64,000 nt of DNA. It comes from JANNSO01 sp964485395. Lineage in GTDB: Bacteria; Spirochaetota; Spirochaetia; Treponematales; UBA12059. The stretch is taken from assembly GCA_964485395.1 (NCBI GenBank), contig CAZAJF010000006.1, forward strand, positions 1 through 64,000. The letters run 5' to 3'. The notes beneath the pieces were generated by a model, which worked only from the letters and a program-made list of their open reading frames with translations, was not told where the DNA came from and searched no databases. How positions within the stretch are numbered: position 1 is the first letter of the stretch; each line of letters opens with the position of its first letter. This document shows, one piece after another, positions 24,078-32,560 of the stretch. Both the position numbers and the translations under genes were made by a program.

Positions 24078-26465
24078 ATGCTATTACGACGAAATATTTC
24101 TTTACTTATTCTCCTTGCATTCCTTGCTGCAGGACTCGGGGCGGAAACTCCGGGCAACCTCTTTCAGATGGGCTCTCCGGGTACTGTGCAGCTCAAGTAC
24201 GGGTTGCTGCTCGACGGGCGCAACGCCAAAAACCCCGATCAGGTAAACCTGTTCCTCAAGACCCTCGGGCTTAAGCCGCTGGGCAGCACCATAAACCTTT
24301 CCAGCGGTACGGGAATCGTGCTAACGGCCGACGGCAAAATACTCACCAACGCCCACGTGGTGCTGCTCAGCGCCGCTGAGCGCCTGGAGTCGCGCGTAGA
24401 CCTGCTCAAGCTTTTCGTGGTGCAGTACAATATCATAGACAACATGACAGCCACGGAACGGCAGAAAAAGGGAATTCCCTCCTTCTCCAACATGAGCCAG
24501 CTGGCCAGCGACCTGGGTTTCGTAATCAATGACAGCCCTATCGTATTGCAGCTGCAGGTAAACAATATGGAAACAAGGTCCGTTCGCATCCTGGCCGCCG
24601 ATCCTGAACGCGATCTTGCGCTGGTGCAGTCGGACTTCGTGGACCTTAAGCCCCTTCGCCTGGGCGATTCCGCCGCGCTTCAGGTAGGCGACGATGTAGT
24701 TGCGCTGGGGTATCCACTGGGAAGCACCCTGGAGGACATGTTCTCGCAAGTGGTTACCACGATGACCAAGGGCTCGGTATCGGCCTTGCGTAAAGCCAAT
24801 CTGGGCATACAGCATACCGCAAGCATAAGTCACGGCAACTCGGGCGGCCCCCTGCTCAACATTGCGGGCGAGGTGGTAGGCGTCAATTCCGCCGGAATCA
24901 CCGAGGCCAATAACCTGAACCTGGCTATTCCCTCGAATGCCGTCAAGCAATTCCTGATGGACATCAAGTATGAAAACGTCGTGAAGGAAAACGAGGCACT
25001 GGCCGTCCCGGTATTCACTCCCAATGCCGCACCGGCCTTGAGCAAAACAAAAGGTAAAGGTTTGGTAACCGTTAATGGATTTGCGCCGGGCACCAAGCTC
25101 TCGCTCTCCTACGAGGGCGGCTTCAAGGATAACGGGCAGATAGTTCCGGCAGACGGGATACTTGTCCTTCATAGCCTGCCGTTCGGACCTCTCAGAATCG
25201 AAGCGGACGTTCCGGTCTACGACAAGATCTATTATCCGTCCTTCGTGGACGGCGCAAAGACGGTCAAGATATCCGGCTACCCCGCAGGACTGACGCTTCG
25301 GCTGGACGACACGAAGGACTACGTGGTTCCGGCCAACGGCATACTCGAGCTTCCCACCGACGACAAGCAGCATACGCTGTACGCCCTGCCCGGATGGGGC
25401 CGCGGGTTCCAGACCAATGTGGAAATTACCGACGAAAGCAACTATACGGTAACCTTTGCCTCAGGCACGCTGGCGGCTTCCGGCTTTCCGCCCAAAGTGG
25501 ACGTTACGGTAAACGGAGAGATCATGGGCAAATCCGACGATGCCGGTAGCTGGACATCGACCGGAGTACCCATAGGACCGGCCAAGGTAGGCCTGAGCGA
25601 TCGGATGTGGGTGGCCCTACCGCAGGAGACGGTGATCGGTTATCGAAAAACAAGCGCGTTAGTCTTAAAACCAAAACTTGCGGGCCGCTTGGCGCTCAGT
25701 TCAAGCCAGAAATGGCCGGAACTTTTGATCACTTTGATGGACGCCGACGGAAAGCCCCAAGCGCTGTCTCCCCCAGCCGGTACCGAAATCATAAACGTCC
25801 AGCTCGGTGAAGGAACCTACAGGCTCCTGGCGCGCCTCGCCGATGACGTGGCGGATTTCGCCGAAATCCCCGTTACCGTCAATGGAGGAAAAACCACCGA
25901 ACTCGCGTTGCCCGCGATTGCCCATACGAGTGCGTGGGACACTCAGCAGCAAAATCTGGCAGCGGAACGGAAACGCATCGCCGACGAAACGGATGCGCTG
26001 AACACGCGCCTAGCGGCCGAAAAAAAACTCAAGTCGCAAAATATACTGCGTAAATTATTCTTCGCGGGCATCCAGGGCGGCGAACCCGTGCCCTATGCCG
26101 CATTCGGAGGAATCAACCTGAACCCCGTGGAGATCAAGGTTGGAGTCAGCTGGTTCCCCTCTCCCAACTTCTTCGGCTTGACGGGAACAGCGGGATACTG
26201 GTTCGCAAAAACCGGTTCCTTCGCCTTTGGCGCCGGAGTAAGCGCGGATTATTTTAAGACGGAGACTCAATGGGAATACGGCGGTGCGGCCGAGGCCACG
26301 GTAACGTACTCGATCGTGCAGATAGGGCCGAGCCTGCTCGCCAAGTGGAAAGGTTTTGCCGTCGATGTCGGCGCCGGCTGGGTGATTCGTCATCGTACCA
26401 TGGTAGACGCTCCGGCCGACGGCATCGGTTTCCATGTATTGGCCGGCTGGTTCTTCAACTATTGA
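24078..26465 (+). CDS. HtrA-like serine protease with a beta-rich, barrel-like C-terminal region
   Basis: 795 residues. A signal peptide is followed by a trypsin-like HtrA/DegP protease domain (about 60-310) with the triad His93 (TNAHVV), Asp179 (ERDLAL) and Ser255 (GNSGGPL). There is no clear PDZ domain. Beta-sandwich repeats occupy about 325-620, then a short coiled coil (about 630-660, LAAERKRIADETDALNTRLAAEKK) and a glycine/aromatic-rich C-terminal ~125 residues with alternating strands ending WFFNY, like a small outer-membrane barrel. The protease would act in the periplasm or at the surface. The ribosome site is AAGGAG. The next gene starts 14 nt downstream. Confidence 0.85.
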   Translation: MLLRRNISLLILLAFLAAGLGAETPGNLFQMGSPGTVQLKYGLLLDGRNAKNPDQVNLFLKTLGLKPLGSTINLSSGTGIVLTADGKILTNAHVVLLSAAERLESRVDLLKLFVVQYNIIDNMTATERQKKGIPSFSNMSQLASDLGFVINDSPIVLQLQVNNMETRSVRILAADPERDLALVQSDFVDLKPLRLGDSAALQVGDDVVALGYPLGSTLEDMFSQVVTTMTKGSVSALRKANLGIQHTASISHGNSGGPLLNIAGEVVGVNSAGITEANNLNLAIPSNAVKQFLMDIKYENVVKENEALAVPVFTPNAAPALSKTKGKGLVTVNGFAPGTKLSLSYEGGFKDNGQIVPADGILVLHSLPFGPLRIEADVPVYDKIYYPSFVDGAKTVKISGYPAGLTLRLDDTKDYVVPANGILELPTDDKQHTLYALPGWGRGFQTNVEITDESNYTVTFASGTLAASGFPPKVDVTVNGEIMGKSDDAGSWTSTGVPIGPAKVGLSDRMWVALPQETVIGYRKTSALVLKPKLAGRLALSSSQKWPELLITLMDADGKPQALSPPAGTEIINVQLGEGTYRLLARLADDVADFAEIPVTVNGGKTTELALPAIAHTSAWDTQQQNLAAERKRIADETDALNTRLAAEKKLKSQNILRKLFFAGIQGGEPVPYAAFGGINLNPVEIKVGVSWFPSPNFFGLTGTAGYWFAKTGSFAFGAGVSADYFKTETQWEYGGAAEATVTYSIVQIGPSLLAKWKGFAVDVGAGWVIRHRTMVDAPADGIGFHVLAGWFFNY

Positions 26466-26479
26466 AGCGGGACATCAAT

Positions 26480-27211
26480 ATGGAATCATCGGAATTCGAT
26501 TCTTTTATAGCCCGACAAAAAGCATGTTCCACTGAGGCGGAAAGAAGCGATGCCTTGAAATTGCTTGCCAATTACGACAAGAAACCTACATCAGCGCAAA
26601 TGAACGGGCTCGCCGTATCGATTGCGCCTGATACCCAAATAACCCTCAAACTAGGAGGACCTTGGAAGGATCTGATCGGAAAGGCTTATACTTTCGAGGA
26701 GCTTATACGAGATGCATATTGGGATTGCGGTTTCGATAGCAAAGAAGAAGAAGCCGCGCATCGGGCTAAAAAAGAAAAAGTCCTTGCTTGGCGAATCCCT
26801 TTATTCGAGGGGAGTATGTTCATCGCGGATGGCGAGCGCGATATCGGTCGCGCCTTGCGATCTTATCTCGAGAAAATCGCGGGACTCCCAATCAGTATCG
26901 ACGAGGGCGGAGGGTTTGGCGGACCATGGAAGTATCAGCACTTCCATACCAGTGCGAGCCTCGATTCCGATCCTCTGGCAGGGCCGCTTTTCATTGAATT
27001 ATACGGTCGGATTTTAGTCGTCGGCGGCCATGATATAACTTCACCCGATGGAGCCCGCCTTGCGTACAGAAACGTTTTCGAGCTGAATCCCGATACGGGG
27101 CGTTACGCCCCTGACATGAGACCACTCGAGGGACCGCTTGTCGCCGTAATCCGTACAGCTACGCTTTCGAATATTCCCTTCCCAGGTATGGGGGTGGGTT
27201 TTTATGAATAG
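26480..27211 (+). CDS. Hypothetical cytoplasmic protein
   Basis: 243 residues, with no signal peptide or membrane segment. Features are an acidic N-terminal helix (SFIARQKACSTEAERSDALKLLANY), a central 'FEELIRDAYWDCGFDSKEEEAAHRAKKEKVLAWRIPLFEG', and a Gly-rich turn (DEGGGFGGPWKYQHFHT). I do not recognise the family. The ATG at 26480 begins 14 nt after the protease stop with a weak site (GCGGGA), so the two may be co-transcribed. Upstream extensions of the frame overlap the protease gene and are rejected. Confidence 0.7.
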   Translation: MESSEFDSFIARQKACSTEAERSDALKLLANYDKKPTSAQMNGLAVSIAPDTQITLKLGGPWKDLIGKAYTFEELIRDAYWDCGFDSKEEEAAHRAKKEKVLAWRIPLFEGSMFIADGERDIGRALRSYLEKIAGLPISIDEGGGFGGPWKYQHFHTSASLDSDPLAGPLFIELYGRILVVGGHDITSPDGARLAYRNVFELNPDTGRYAPDMRPLEGPLVAVIRTATLSNIPFPGMGVGFYE

Positions 27212-27229
27212 GTTTTATTTCCGCGACAC

Positions 27230-28126
27230 CTACCGCACCGAGCCCAATATCCGCCCGCCTTCCGAAAGTATCACTTCAGTCAGCTCCTGCAACAATTCGG
27301 AGGCCTGGTTCCAGCGGTACCAGTAGAGCGTCGTCTTGATGCGCGCGCCGACATCCAGTTCCACGAGCGTGCCGGCTTTTATCATGGGCGCAGCCTGTAC
27401 CAAGGGGATTATGCCGTAGGCGAAGCCGTCCACGATCATGTCGATGAATTTGTCAGTGGCGGGAATATAATAGGCGGGCGGCATGATTTGCGGTTTGCCG
27501 AAATGCTGCATGAGCGCTTTGTATTGCAGTTGGTCGTCACGGCTAAAATTGACGATTGGCGCCTTGCCCGCGGAATTCCTGTCGAAGCCTTCGGGAAACC
27601 ATGACTTTATGAACTCAGGCGATGCGGCAAGCAGATGATGCATGTCGCCTATCTTGGTTGAGGAAAACCCTTGGATACTGGCGCGTTCCGCGCTGATGCA
27701 GCCGGCTACCTCTCCCGTTTTTAAAAAGCGCAAGGTTCGATCCTGGTCATCCACGAGAATTTCCAAGGCAACGGCCCGGCGTTTCAAAAACGGCGAGATA
27801 GCCTCCAAAAGCCATACGGCCAGCGTATCCGCGTTTACGGCGATGGGCAGGTGCTGGAACTCCGTGTGCCTGTTCAAGCCCAAGTCGCCGATGGCTTCTT
27901 CCTCCAGGCTCGACACCTGCCGATAATGGCGCAACAGCCGCTCGCCCGCCGGGGTCGCGCACGGCGGGGATTCCCTGATGATCAGAGCCCTGCCCACTTC
28001 GTCCTCGAGCTGCTTGATCCTGTGCGATACGGCGGGCTGGGTAATGCAGAGCCGGGATGCCGCCCGCTCAAAACCATGCTCCTCAAGCACTGCCGCGAAG
28101 GCCTCTACTAGTCTATAATCCAACAT
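27230..28126 (-). CDS. LysR-family regulator, ArgP-like
   Basis: 298 residues. The N-terminal winged helix 'LVEAFAAVLEEHGFERAASRLCITQPAVSHRIKQLEDEVG' is the LysR DNA-binding domain and matches the ArgP/IciA subgroup pattern. The C-terminal two-lobed effector domain includes 'LAVWLLEAISPFL' and 'IVDGFAYGIIP', also ArgP-like. ArgP relatives respond to basic amino acids and control amino-acid exporters, but no exporter is adjacent. The divergent neighbour is a DUF2917 protein 101 bp away, the likely target. A decayed copy of its 3' end lies at 20104-20225. Confidence 0.88.
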   Translation of the reverse strand: MLDYRLVEAFAAVLEEHGFERAASRLCITQPAVSHRIKQLEDEVGRALIIRESPPCATPAGERLLRHYRQVSSLEEEAIGDLGLNRHTEFQHLPIAVNADTLAVWLLEAISPFLKRRAVALEILVDDQDRTLRFLKTGEVAGCISAERASIQGFSSTKIGDMHHLLAASPEFIKSWFPEGFDRNSAGKAPIVNFSRDDQLQYKALMQHFGKPQIMPPAYYIPATDKFIDMIVDGFAYGIIPLVQAAPMIKAGTLVELDVGARIKTTLYWYRWNQASELLQELTEVILSEGGRILGSVR

Positions 28127-28160
28127 GGCACTATATTAGCACAGTTTATGACTTATAGAT

Positions 28161-28181
28161 ATTATTCATTGTACTAATAAT
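28161..28181. promoter_or_regulatory. Candidate LysR operator
   Basis: An inverted repeat ATTATT-N9-AATAAT lies in the 101-bp divergent gap between the LysR gene and the DUF2917 gene. LysR boxes are typically dyads centred on T-N11-A, and this one fits in size and place. No other dyad is visible in the gap. Confidence 0.4.
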
Positions 28182-28227
28182 TCATTTTTGATTATGGTTA
28201 CCTCAGATGAATTGACAGGAGGAACAT

Positions 28228-28509
28228 ATGAACAACCTAAATCTGGGTCTTACCCTTGAAGCTCTTTTGCTCGCGACCCCGCAACTCCCCACGGACAAGG
28301 CTTTTCGCATCGTCCTTCTACCCGGAGAATTATTCCGAATTCCCGTCCAAAACAAGCAACTGCGCATACTCTCGGGAACCGCCTGGGTATCGATGGACGG
28401 CACCGATTATGAAGTAAGCGGCGGCGAAAACCTAGCGCTGCGAGGCGCCAGGCACAGCGCGCTTATCTCGGATACGAAAGAGAATCCGCTGGTATTCGAG
28501 ATACTCTGA
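28228..28509 (+). CDS. DUF2917-like small cupin-type protein
   Basis: 93 residues. The core 'LLPGELFRIPVQNKQLRILSGTAWVSMDGTDYEVSGGENLAL' matches DUF2917, a small beta-barrel (cupin-like) domain often found beside LysR regulators. Its molecular role is unknown. The GAGGA site lies just upstream of the ATG. It is transcribed divergently from the ArgP-like regulator and ends in a strong terminator, so it is a single-gene unit probably controlled by that regulator. Confidence 0.8.
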   Translation: MNNLNLGLTLEALLLATPQLPTDKAFRIVLLPGELFRIPVQNKQLRILSGTAWVSMDGTDYEVSGGENLALRGARHSALISDTKENPLVFEIL

Positions 28510-28577
28510 TCATCTATGCCGGACCATACCCAAGTCCGGGAAAAAATACTAGTTACCATATCTATACTTTATAAACC

Positions 28578-28617
28578 GCGGGCATGACAGGATTTACTGT
28601 TTTGCCCGCAGTTTTTT
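28578..28617 (+). terminator. Terminator of the DUF2917 gene
   Basis: GCGGGCA and TGCCCGC arms, with an inner ACAG/CTGT stem, are followed by six T. A good intrinsic terminator 70 nt after the stop codon. Confidence 0.85.
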
Positions 28618-28756
28618 CGTTTGGTTTTAAGCAATAGTACAACCCTGTTTCGGGTATTATTACCTTGACAGCCTCCGCCCATTTGATCAAAACTTAACAC
28701 ATAGGAACTCCGCTAAGCTCGTCGCGAGGATATGGTTCTGCCGTAAGGAGGGAACT

Positions 28757-29731
28757 ATGAAAATCCTTAAGTTTCGAACACTTCTTCCCTTAATCACCGC
28801 TATTTTCATTGCCGCATGCACGACAGTGCCCGTTGAGAAATCGGTATTGCCGGCTGCACACCAAGAAGAAACGACCATGCGCGATTATGGCATGCTCTAC
28901 AGCCTCGCGCTCGATCAAAAAGGGAACGTCTATGTCGATGAGCACGGAACCGGCTTCATTGCCCGTATCGAAGGTTTAGGCGCTGCGAGAATCGAAACCT
29001 TCGGTACTGACGGAATTGGCGAAGGGCAATTCAGAAAAACCTTTGGGATCGCCCTCGATTCATCAGGCAGGATTTACGTCGTCGACCCGGCAAACAAGCG
29101 TCTCGTGCGCCTTGACGATATGAGCGGGAAAAATTGGAAAGCCTTCGAATTTTCCGGTGGGGACTTGCTGACATATGGTCTGCGCGGCATCCATATAGAC
29201 GCATCTAACCGTATATACCTCGGTGATGAGGCGCGGCACCGGATAATCCGCATGGATACCATGGAAGGCGACAATCTGCTTTTCTTCGGAGAAAAAGGAG
29301 CCGGACAAGGGCAGTTCAACAGCCCAGTGGCCATAGCGACGGATGCGCAAGGCCGAATCTATATCGCGGATGCAGGCAACAATCGAATCGTTCGCATGGA
29401 CGACATGAACGGCAAGGGTTGGATCAGCTTCGGTTCTATGGGCAGCGCCCAAGGCCAGTTGAACGCTCCCCACGGGGTAGCTGTGGACCCTCTAGGTCGC
29501 ATACTCATATCTGACACTTTTAACAGCCGGCTCGTCCGTATCGACGATATGAAAGGCGCAGGGTGGGTAAGCTTTACAACCTTGGGCACGGACAAAGGAA
29601 TGCAAATGTCACCGATTGGCATCGCTTCCGATGACAAAGCCAGGATCTACTACGTGGACCAAGTTAACCACCGGATTGCAAGGATAGACGATATGGATGG
29701 ATCGGGCTGGATAGCCTTCAATTTTGAATAA
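28757..29731 (+). CDS. NHL-repeat beta-propeller lipoprotein
   Basis: 324 residues. The signal peptide ends in lipobox IAAC. The mature part is a run of about six NHL repeats, each with a turn such as 'IALDSSGRIYVVDPANKRLVRLDDM' or 'IATDAQGRIYIADAGNNRIVRMDDM', followed by 'G.GW..FG..G...GQ'. This should fold as a six-bladed propeller facing the periplasm or surface, typical for protein or carbohydrate binding. The site AGGAGG lies before the ATG. It is 70 bp upstream of a two-component pair and could provide its sensory input; that is inference. Confidence 0.9.
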   Translation: MKILKFRTLLPLITAIFIAACTTVPVEKSVLPAAHQEETTMRDYGMLYSLALDQKGNVYVDEHGTGFIARIEGLGAARIETFGTDGIGEGQFRKTFGIALDSSGRIYVVDPANKRLVRLDDMSGKNWKAFEFSGGDLLTYGLRGIHIDASNRIYLGDEARHRIIRMDTMEGDNLLFFGEKGAGQGQFNSPVAIATDAQGRIYIADAGNNRIVRMDDMNGKGWISFGSMGSAQGQLNAPHGVAVDPLGRILISDTFNSRLVRIDDMKGAGWVSFTTLGTDKGMQMSPIGIASDDKARIYYVDQVNHRIARIDDMDGSGWIAFNFE

Positions 29732-29801
29732 CTGCCAAGGAACGAGAAGATAAACTTTTTTAGGCTTGCGGGAGCCGTAGATACGCATTAGGATAGGTTC
29801 A

Positions 29802-31031
29802 ATGCGTTTAAAAAAGGAAACCGGGCGGATTCTTGGGGTTTTTATCCTTATCAGCGGAATTTTCTTTTCCTCCTATATCACGATTTTTTTGGCATCGGCC
29901 AAGGCGAATGCGAGCCTGCAATCGATCAGGCAGGTTTTTGACTCCTCCATCCATACTATTACGATGCAAAATCTGCGGATTCCGGATAGTTTTTACGATG
30001 CGATGTCGATGAGCTTGGATGAGGATTCCATACGTGCGGCCATTACCCGATTCAATAACTTAAATTCCTTGCTCTGGTTCAAGGAAGCTTCCCAACCGTC
30101 CGCGACTCTTGCCATCCGCTGGCAGGCGTGGAGAAACACCAAAATCCGGGGAACGGACCTTCGCGATTTGGCATCGCAAACCGCCGATCGCGAATTAATC
30201 CAATCTTTTGAAGAAGCGAATTCGATACTGAACGAAATCGGAAAGAAAGTACGTACCGCATTCGATCTCTTATTTTTAACCCTCGGGTTTATCTTGAGCG
30301 TGGGAACCGCAGGTTCGGTGGCGTTTTACGCCGATTTACGCCAGAGCAGGATGAAACAGCAGCTCATGCAGGATTCTTTTCGCCTCGCGCTCTCGGCGGA
30401 GGAAAACACGAACAAGTCGGTAGCCATGCAGCTGCACGACGACGTAGCGCAGGATATCGCTGCCGCCCGGATGCTTTGCGAACGAATCGCAGTTTCAAAA
30501 GATCTCAGCCTGTCGGAAAAAGCCTCCGGCATCCTCGGCGAGGTAAATATAAAAATCCGCAATCTGTCGGCCAACCTGTGGCCCCCGGAACTGAAAACCC
30601 TGGGGCTGGGTGCGGCTCTGACGGGGCTCTGCGTCGATATGGAACTTCGATTCAACTACCCAATCGCATACTCAGGCGACGCCTTCGTCCCCCGGATGCC
30701 GGAATTCGTAGAACTGAATATCTACAGGATCATGCGTGAAGCCGCCGTAAACGCCAGTAAGCACGCGAATAAAGGCGGAGCGATCCTGCAATGCGGCAAG
30801 GAAAATCCGGCAAACGGAATGGAGTCGTTATTTTTCATCTTGAAGGACGAAGGATTCAGCCACGCAGACGGAACCTCCCGGTTGCCACCCTCAAGAGCCG
30901 ACGGGTTGGGCATGAACGCAATGAAGGAACGGGCGGCAAGCATCGGGGCAGACCTGCAAATACACCTGCACGGCGAAGGTTCCCTAGTACGCCTGACGGT
31001 ACCGATTAAAATGAAGAGGAGCTTTGCATGA
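29802..31031 (+). CDS. NarL-type sensor histidine kinase (HisKA_3)
   Basis: 409 residues. Two transmembrane helices (about 10-32 and 153-176) enclose a ~120-residue periplasmic sensor region with no recognisable domain. The cytoplasmic part has the HisKA_3 phosphoacceptor motif 'SVAMQLHDDVAQDIAA' (His212) and a HATPase domain with 'IMREAAVNASKHA' (N box) and 'GLGMNAMKERAASIGA' (G box). It autophosphorylates and passes phosphate to the regulator encoded next, whose start overlaps its stop (ATGA). The ribosome site is weak. Confidence 0.92.
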   Translation: MRLKKETGRILGVFILISGIFFSSYITIFLASAKANASLQSIRQVFDSSIHTITMQNLRIPDSFYDAMSMSLDEDSIRAAITRFNNLNSLLWFKEASQPSATLAIRWQAWRNTKIRGTDLRDLASQTADRELIQSFEEANSILNEIGKKVRTAFDLLFLTLGFILSVGTAGSVAFYADLRQSRMKQQLMQDSFRLALSAEENTNKSVAMQLHDDVAQDIAAARMLCERIAVSKDLSLSEKASGILGEVNIKIRNLSANLWPPELKTLGLGAALTGLCVDMELRFNYPIAYSGDAFVPRMPEFVELNIYRIMREAAVNASKHANKGGAILQCGKENPANGMESLFFILKDEGFSHADGTSRLPPSRADGLGMNAMKERAASIGADLQIHLHGEGSLVRLTVPIKMKRSFA

Positions 31032-31687
31032 TAAAAACGCTGATCGTGGACGACCATCCCCTGTTCAGGGAAGGCTTGAAAGCAGCCCTGGAGGCAACCG
31101 GCGATTTTGGCCCGATTTTGCAGGCTTCATCCCTGCATGAGACGCAGCTAATCCTCGATGGGGCTTTGGATGCCCGCGTAGATCTCGTCGTGCTGGATAT
31201 CAATCTGCCCGATGGGTCCAGCATGGACCTGTTGGAAAAATATTCCGGGAAAATCGGACTACCCCGCTTCTGCATGCTGTCCATGCATGCGGATAAATCT
31301 TTCATTCTCAGGTCGTTGCAGGCGGGAGCCAACGGATACGCTTCCAAGCAGATCAATCTGGAAGCATTGATACTTGGATTAAAGCTCGTGGCCCTCGATC
31401 AGCTGTTTATTGAATCAGAACTTCTACGGGATTTGCTGACGCCCATAAAAAACCGTACCAGCGAACAGGAAGCCGCGCGCAAACAAATCGACGCCTTGAG
31501 CGCGCGGGAACAGGAAAGCCTGACTCTTCTCGCGCAGGGAAAAAACGCAAAGGAAATCGCGGTAAAATTGGGAATCAGCGTGCGTACGGCGGAAAATTAT
31601 CAGAGCGGGCTATTCGCCAAGCTCGGCTTGAATTCCGCCGTGGATCTGGTGCGACTCGCGCAAGCGGCCGGAATACTTGATCTGTAA
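31028..31687 (+). CDS. NarL/FixJ-type response regulator
   Basis: 219 residues. An N-terminal receiver (LIVDDHPLFREGL, phosphoacceptor Asp57 in VVLDINLPDG, SMHADKS, and Lys near residue 110) is joined to a C-terminal LuxR helix-turn-helix: 'LSAREQESLTLLAQGKNAKEIAVKLGISVRTAENYQSGLFAKLGL'. It is the cognate partner of the kinase encoded immediately upstream, with a 4-nt overlap. Targets unknown; nearby lipoprotein genes are candidates. It converges on the next gene with only a 5-bp gap. Confidence 0.94.
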   Translation: MIKTLIVDDHPLFREGLKAALEATGDFGPILQASSLHETQLILDGALDARVDLVVLDINLPDGSSMDLLEKYSGKIGLPRFCMLSMHADKSFILRSLQAGANGYASKQINLEALILGLKLVALDQLFIESELLRDLLTPIKNRTSEQEAARKQIDALSAREQESLTLLAQGKNAKEIAVKLGISVRTAENYQSGLFAKLGLNSAVDLVRLAQAAGILDL

Positions 31688-31692
31688 AGAAT

Positions 31693-32298
31693 TTATATCC
31701 CAACGGAATCCGTCCGGGGTTTTTCGGCGGGTGCGAAAAGCAGCCGGAAAAACAGCATGGCACCGAGAATTGCCGGGGCTTTATCTATGAGGTTTACGAT
31801 CATCCGGCCGATGAAAGCCGCCGAAAGTATATTTTCAAACGCAAGCGCGAAACCTGCCACGACGACATCGATGTTGGAACCGGTGCCGCCTCCAAAAACA
31901 AAAGTCGCGATGATCGCGCCCAGCACGCTGTTGGCAAGGGCCACCGATATCGTTCCCAATAAAAAATGAAGCGGAGTCCTCAGCATTTTTTTGCGACACA
32001 TAGCCCAGACGATAAGGGCCGTAGCGATTCCACAGAGAGCGAACGGAAGATGGCGTCCAGGAAAACCATGTAAGATCTCCGCATAAAAATTGGTCAAGAC
32101 AGCCGTGAGCATTCCGAACGGCAAGCCGAGAACCGCGGCGCATGCGGTAAAGATGCTGTCCAGGAACAGCGGTACCGAAGTTTTAAGGATTAATTCATTC
32201 AACCCCAGATTGATGGCCGGAAAAAGCAATACGGCCAAAATTAAGCGGAACCAGTTCTTGCTGAATATGCCGCGCAATGCGCTTACGGATTGTTTCAT
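31693..32298 (-). CDS. Multi-pass membrane protein, ECF S-component-like
   Basis: 201 residues with five or six hydrophobic segments. 'SVPLFLDSIFTACAAVLGLPFGMLTAVLTNFYAEILHGF' resembles the substrate-binding S component of energy-coupling-factor vitamin transporters, but no EcfA or EcfT gene is nearby, so the assignment is tentative. The start is followed upstream by the divergent leader of the lipoprotein at 32561, so both genes share the 32299-32560 region. Likely substrate unknown. Confidence 0.6.
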   Translation of the reverse strand: MKQSVSALRGIFSKNWFRLILAVLLFPAINLGLNELILKTSVPLFLDSIFTACAAVLGLPFGMLTAVLTNFYAEILHGFPGRHLPFALCGIATALIVWAMCRKKMLRTPLHFLLGTISVALANSVLGAIIATFVFGGGTGSNIDVVVAGFALAFENILSAAFIGRMIVNLIDKAPAILGAMLFFRLLFAPAEKPRTDSVGI

Positions 32299-32358
32299 GG
32301 TTTACTGACTTTAAGCGATATGGATTCGTACTACAAGGGCTTTTTCCCTTATTTCTTT

Positions 32359-32410
32359 CGTTTTTGCACGCTACCCTGCGTTTTTGCATGACTACCAGCG
32401 CGTTTTCGCG
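32359..32410 (+). promoter_or_regulatory. Three spaced direct boxes in lipoprotein leader A
   Basis: CGTTTTTGCA at 32359 and again at 32379, then CGTTTTCGCG at 32401, give boxes spaced 20-22 bp, about two helical turns. The same three-box arrangement occurs at 41190-41240 upstream of another lipoprotein gene, and both are followed by a hairpin. They look like binding sites for one regulator. Confidence 0.5.
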
Positions 32411-32466
32411 ATTGCCACTGTTCCCAAGCCGAAGTATCATGCAAAGATTATTAATAATTACAAATA

Positions 32467-32499
32467 AATAACCGGCAGCCTTCTGGGCTGCCGGTTATT
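32467..32499 (+). terminator. Strong hairpin in lipoprotein leader A
   Basis: 14-bp perfect stem AATAACCGGCAGCC / GGCTGCCGGTTATT with a 5-nt loop, 62 bp upstream of the ATG at 32561. It is a terminator-like or attenuating structure inside the leader, followed by a weak T-rich stretch. Confidence 0.65.
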
Positions 32500-32560
32500 C
32501 TTGGCTTTTACGGCAAAACATGAAAAGCACCTTAGGTAACTATTTTTTAAGGAGAAATTA

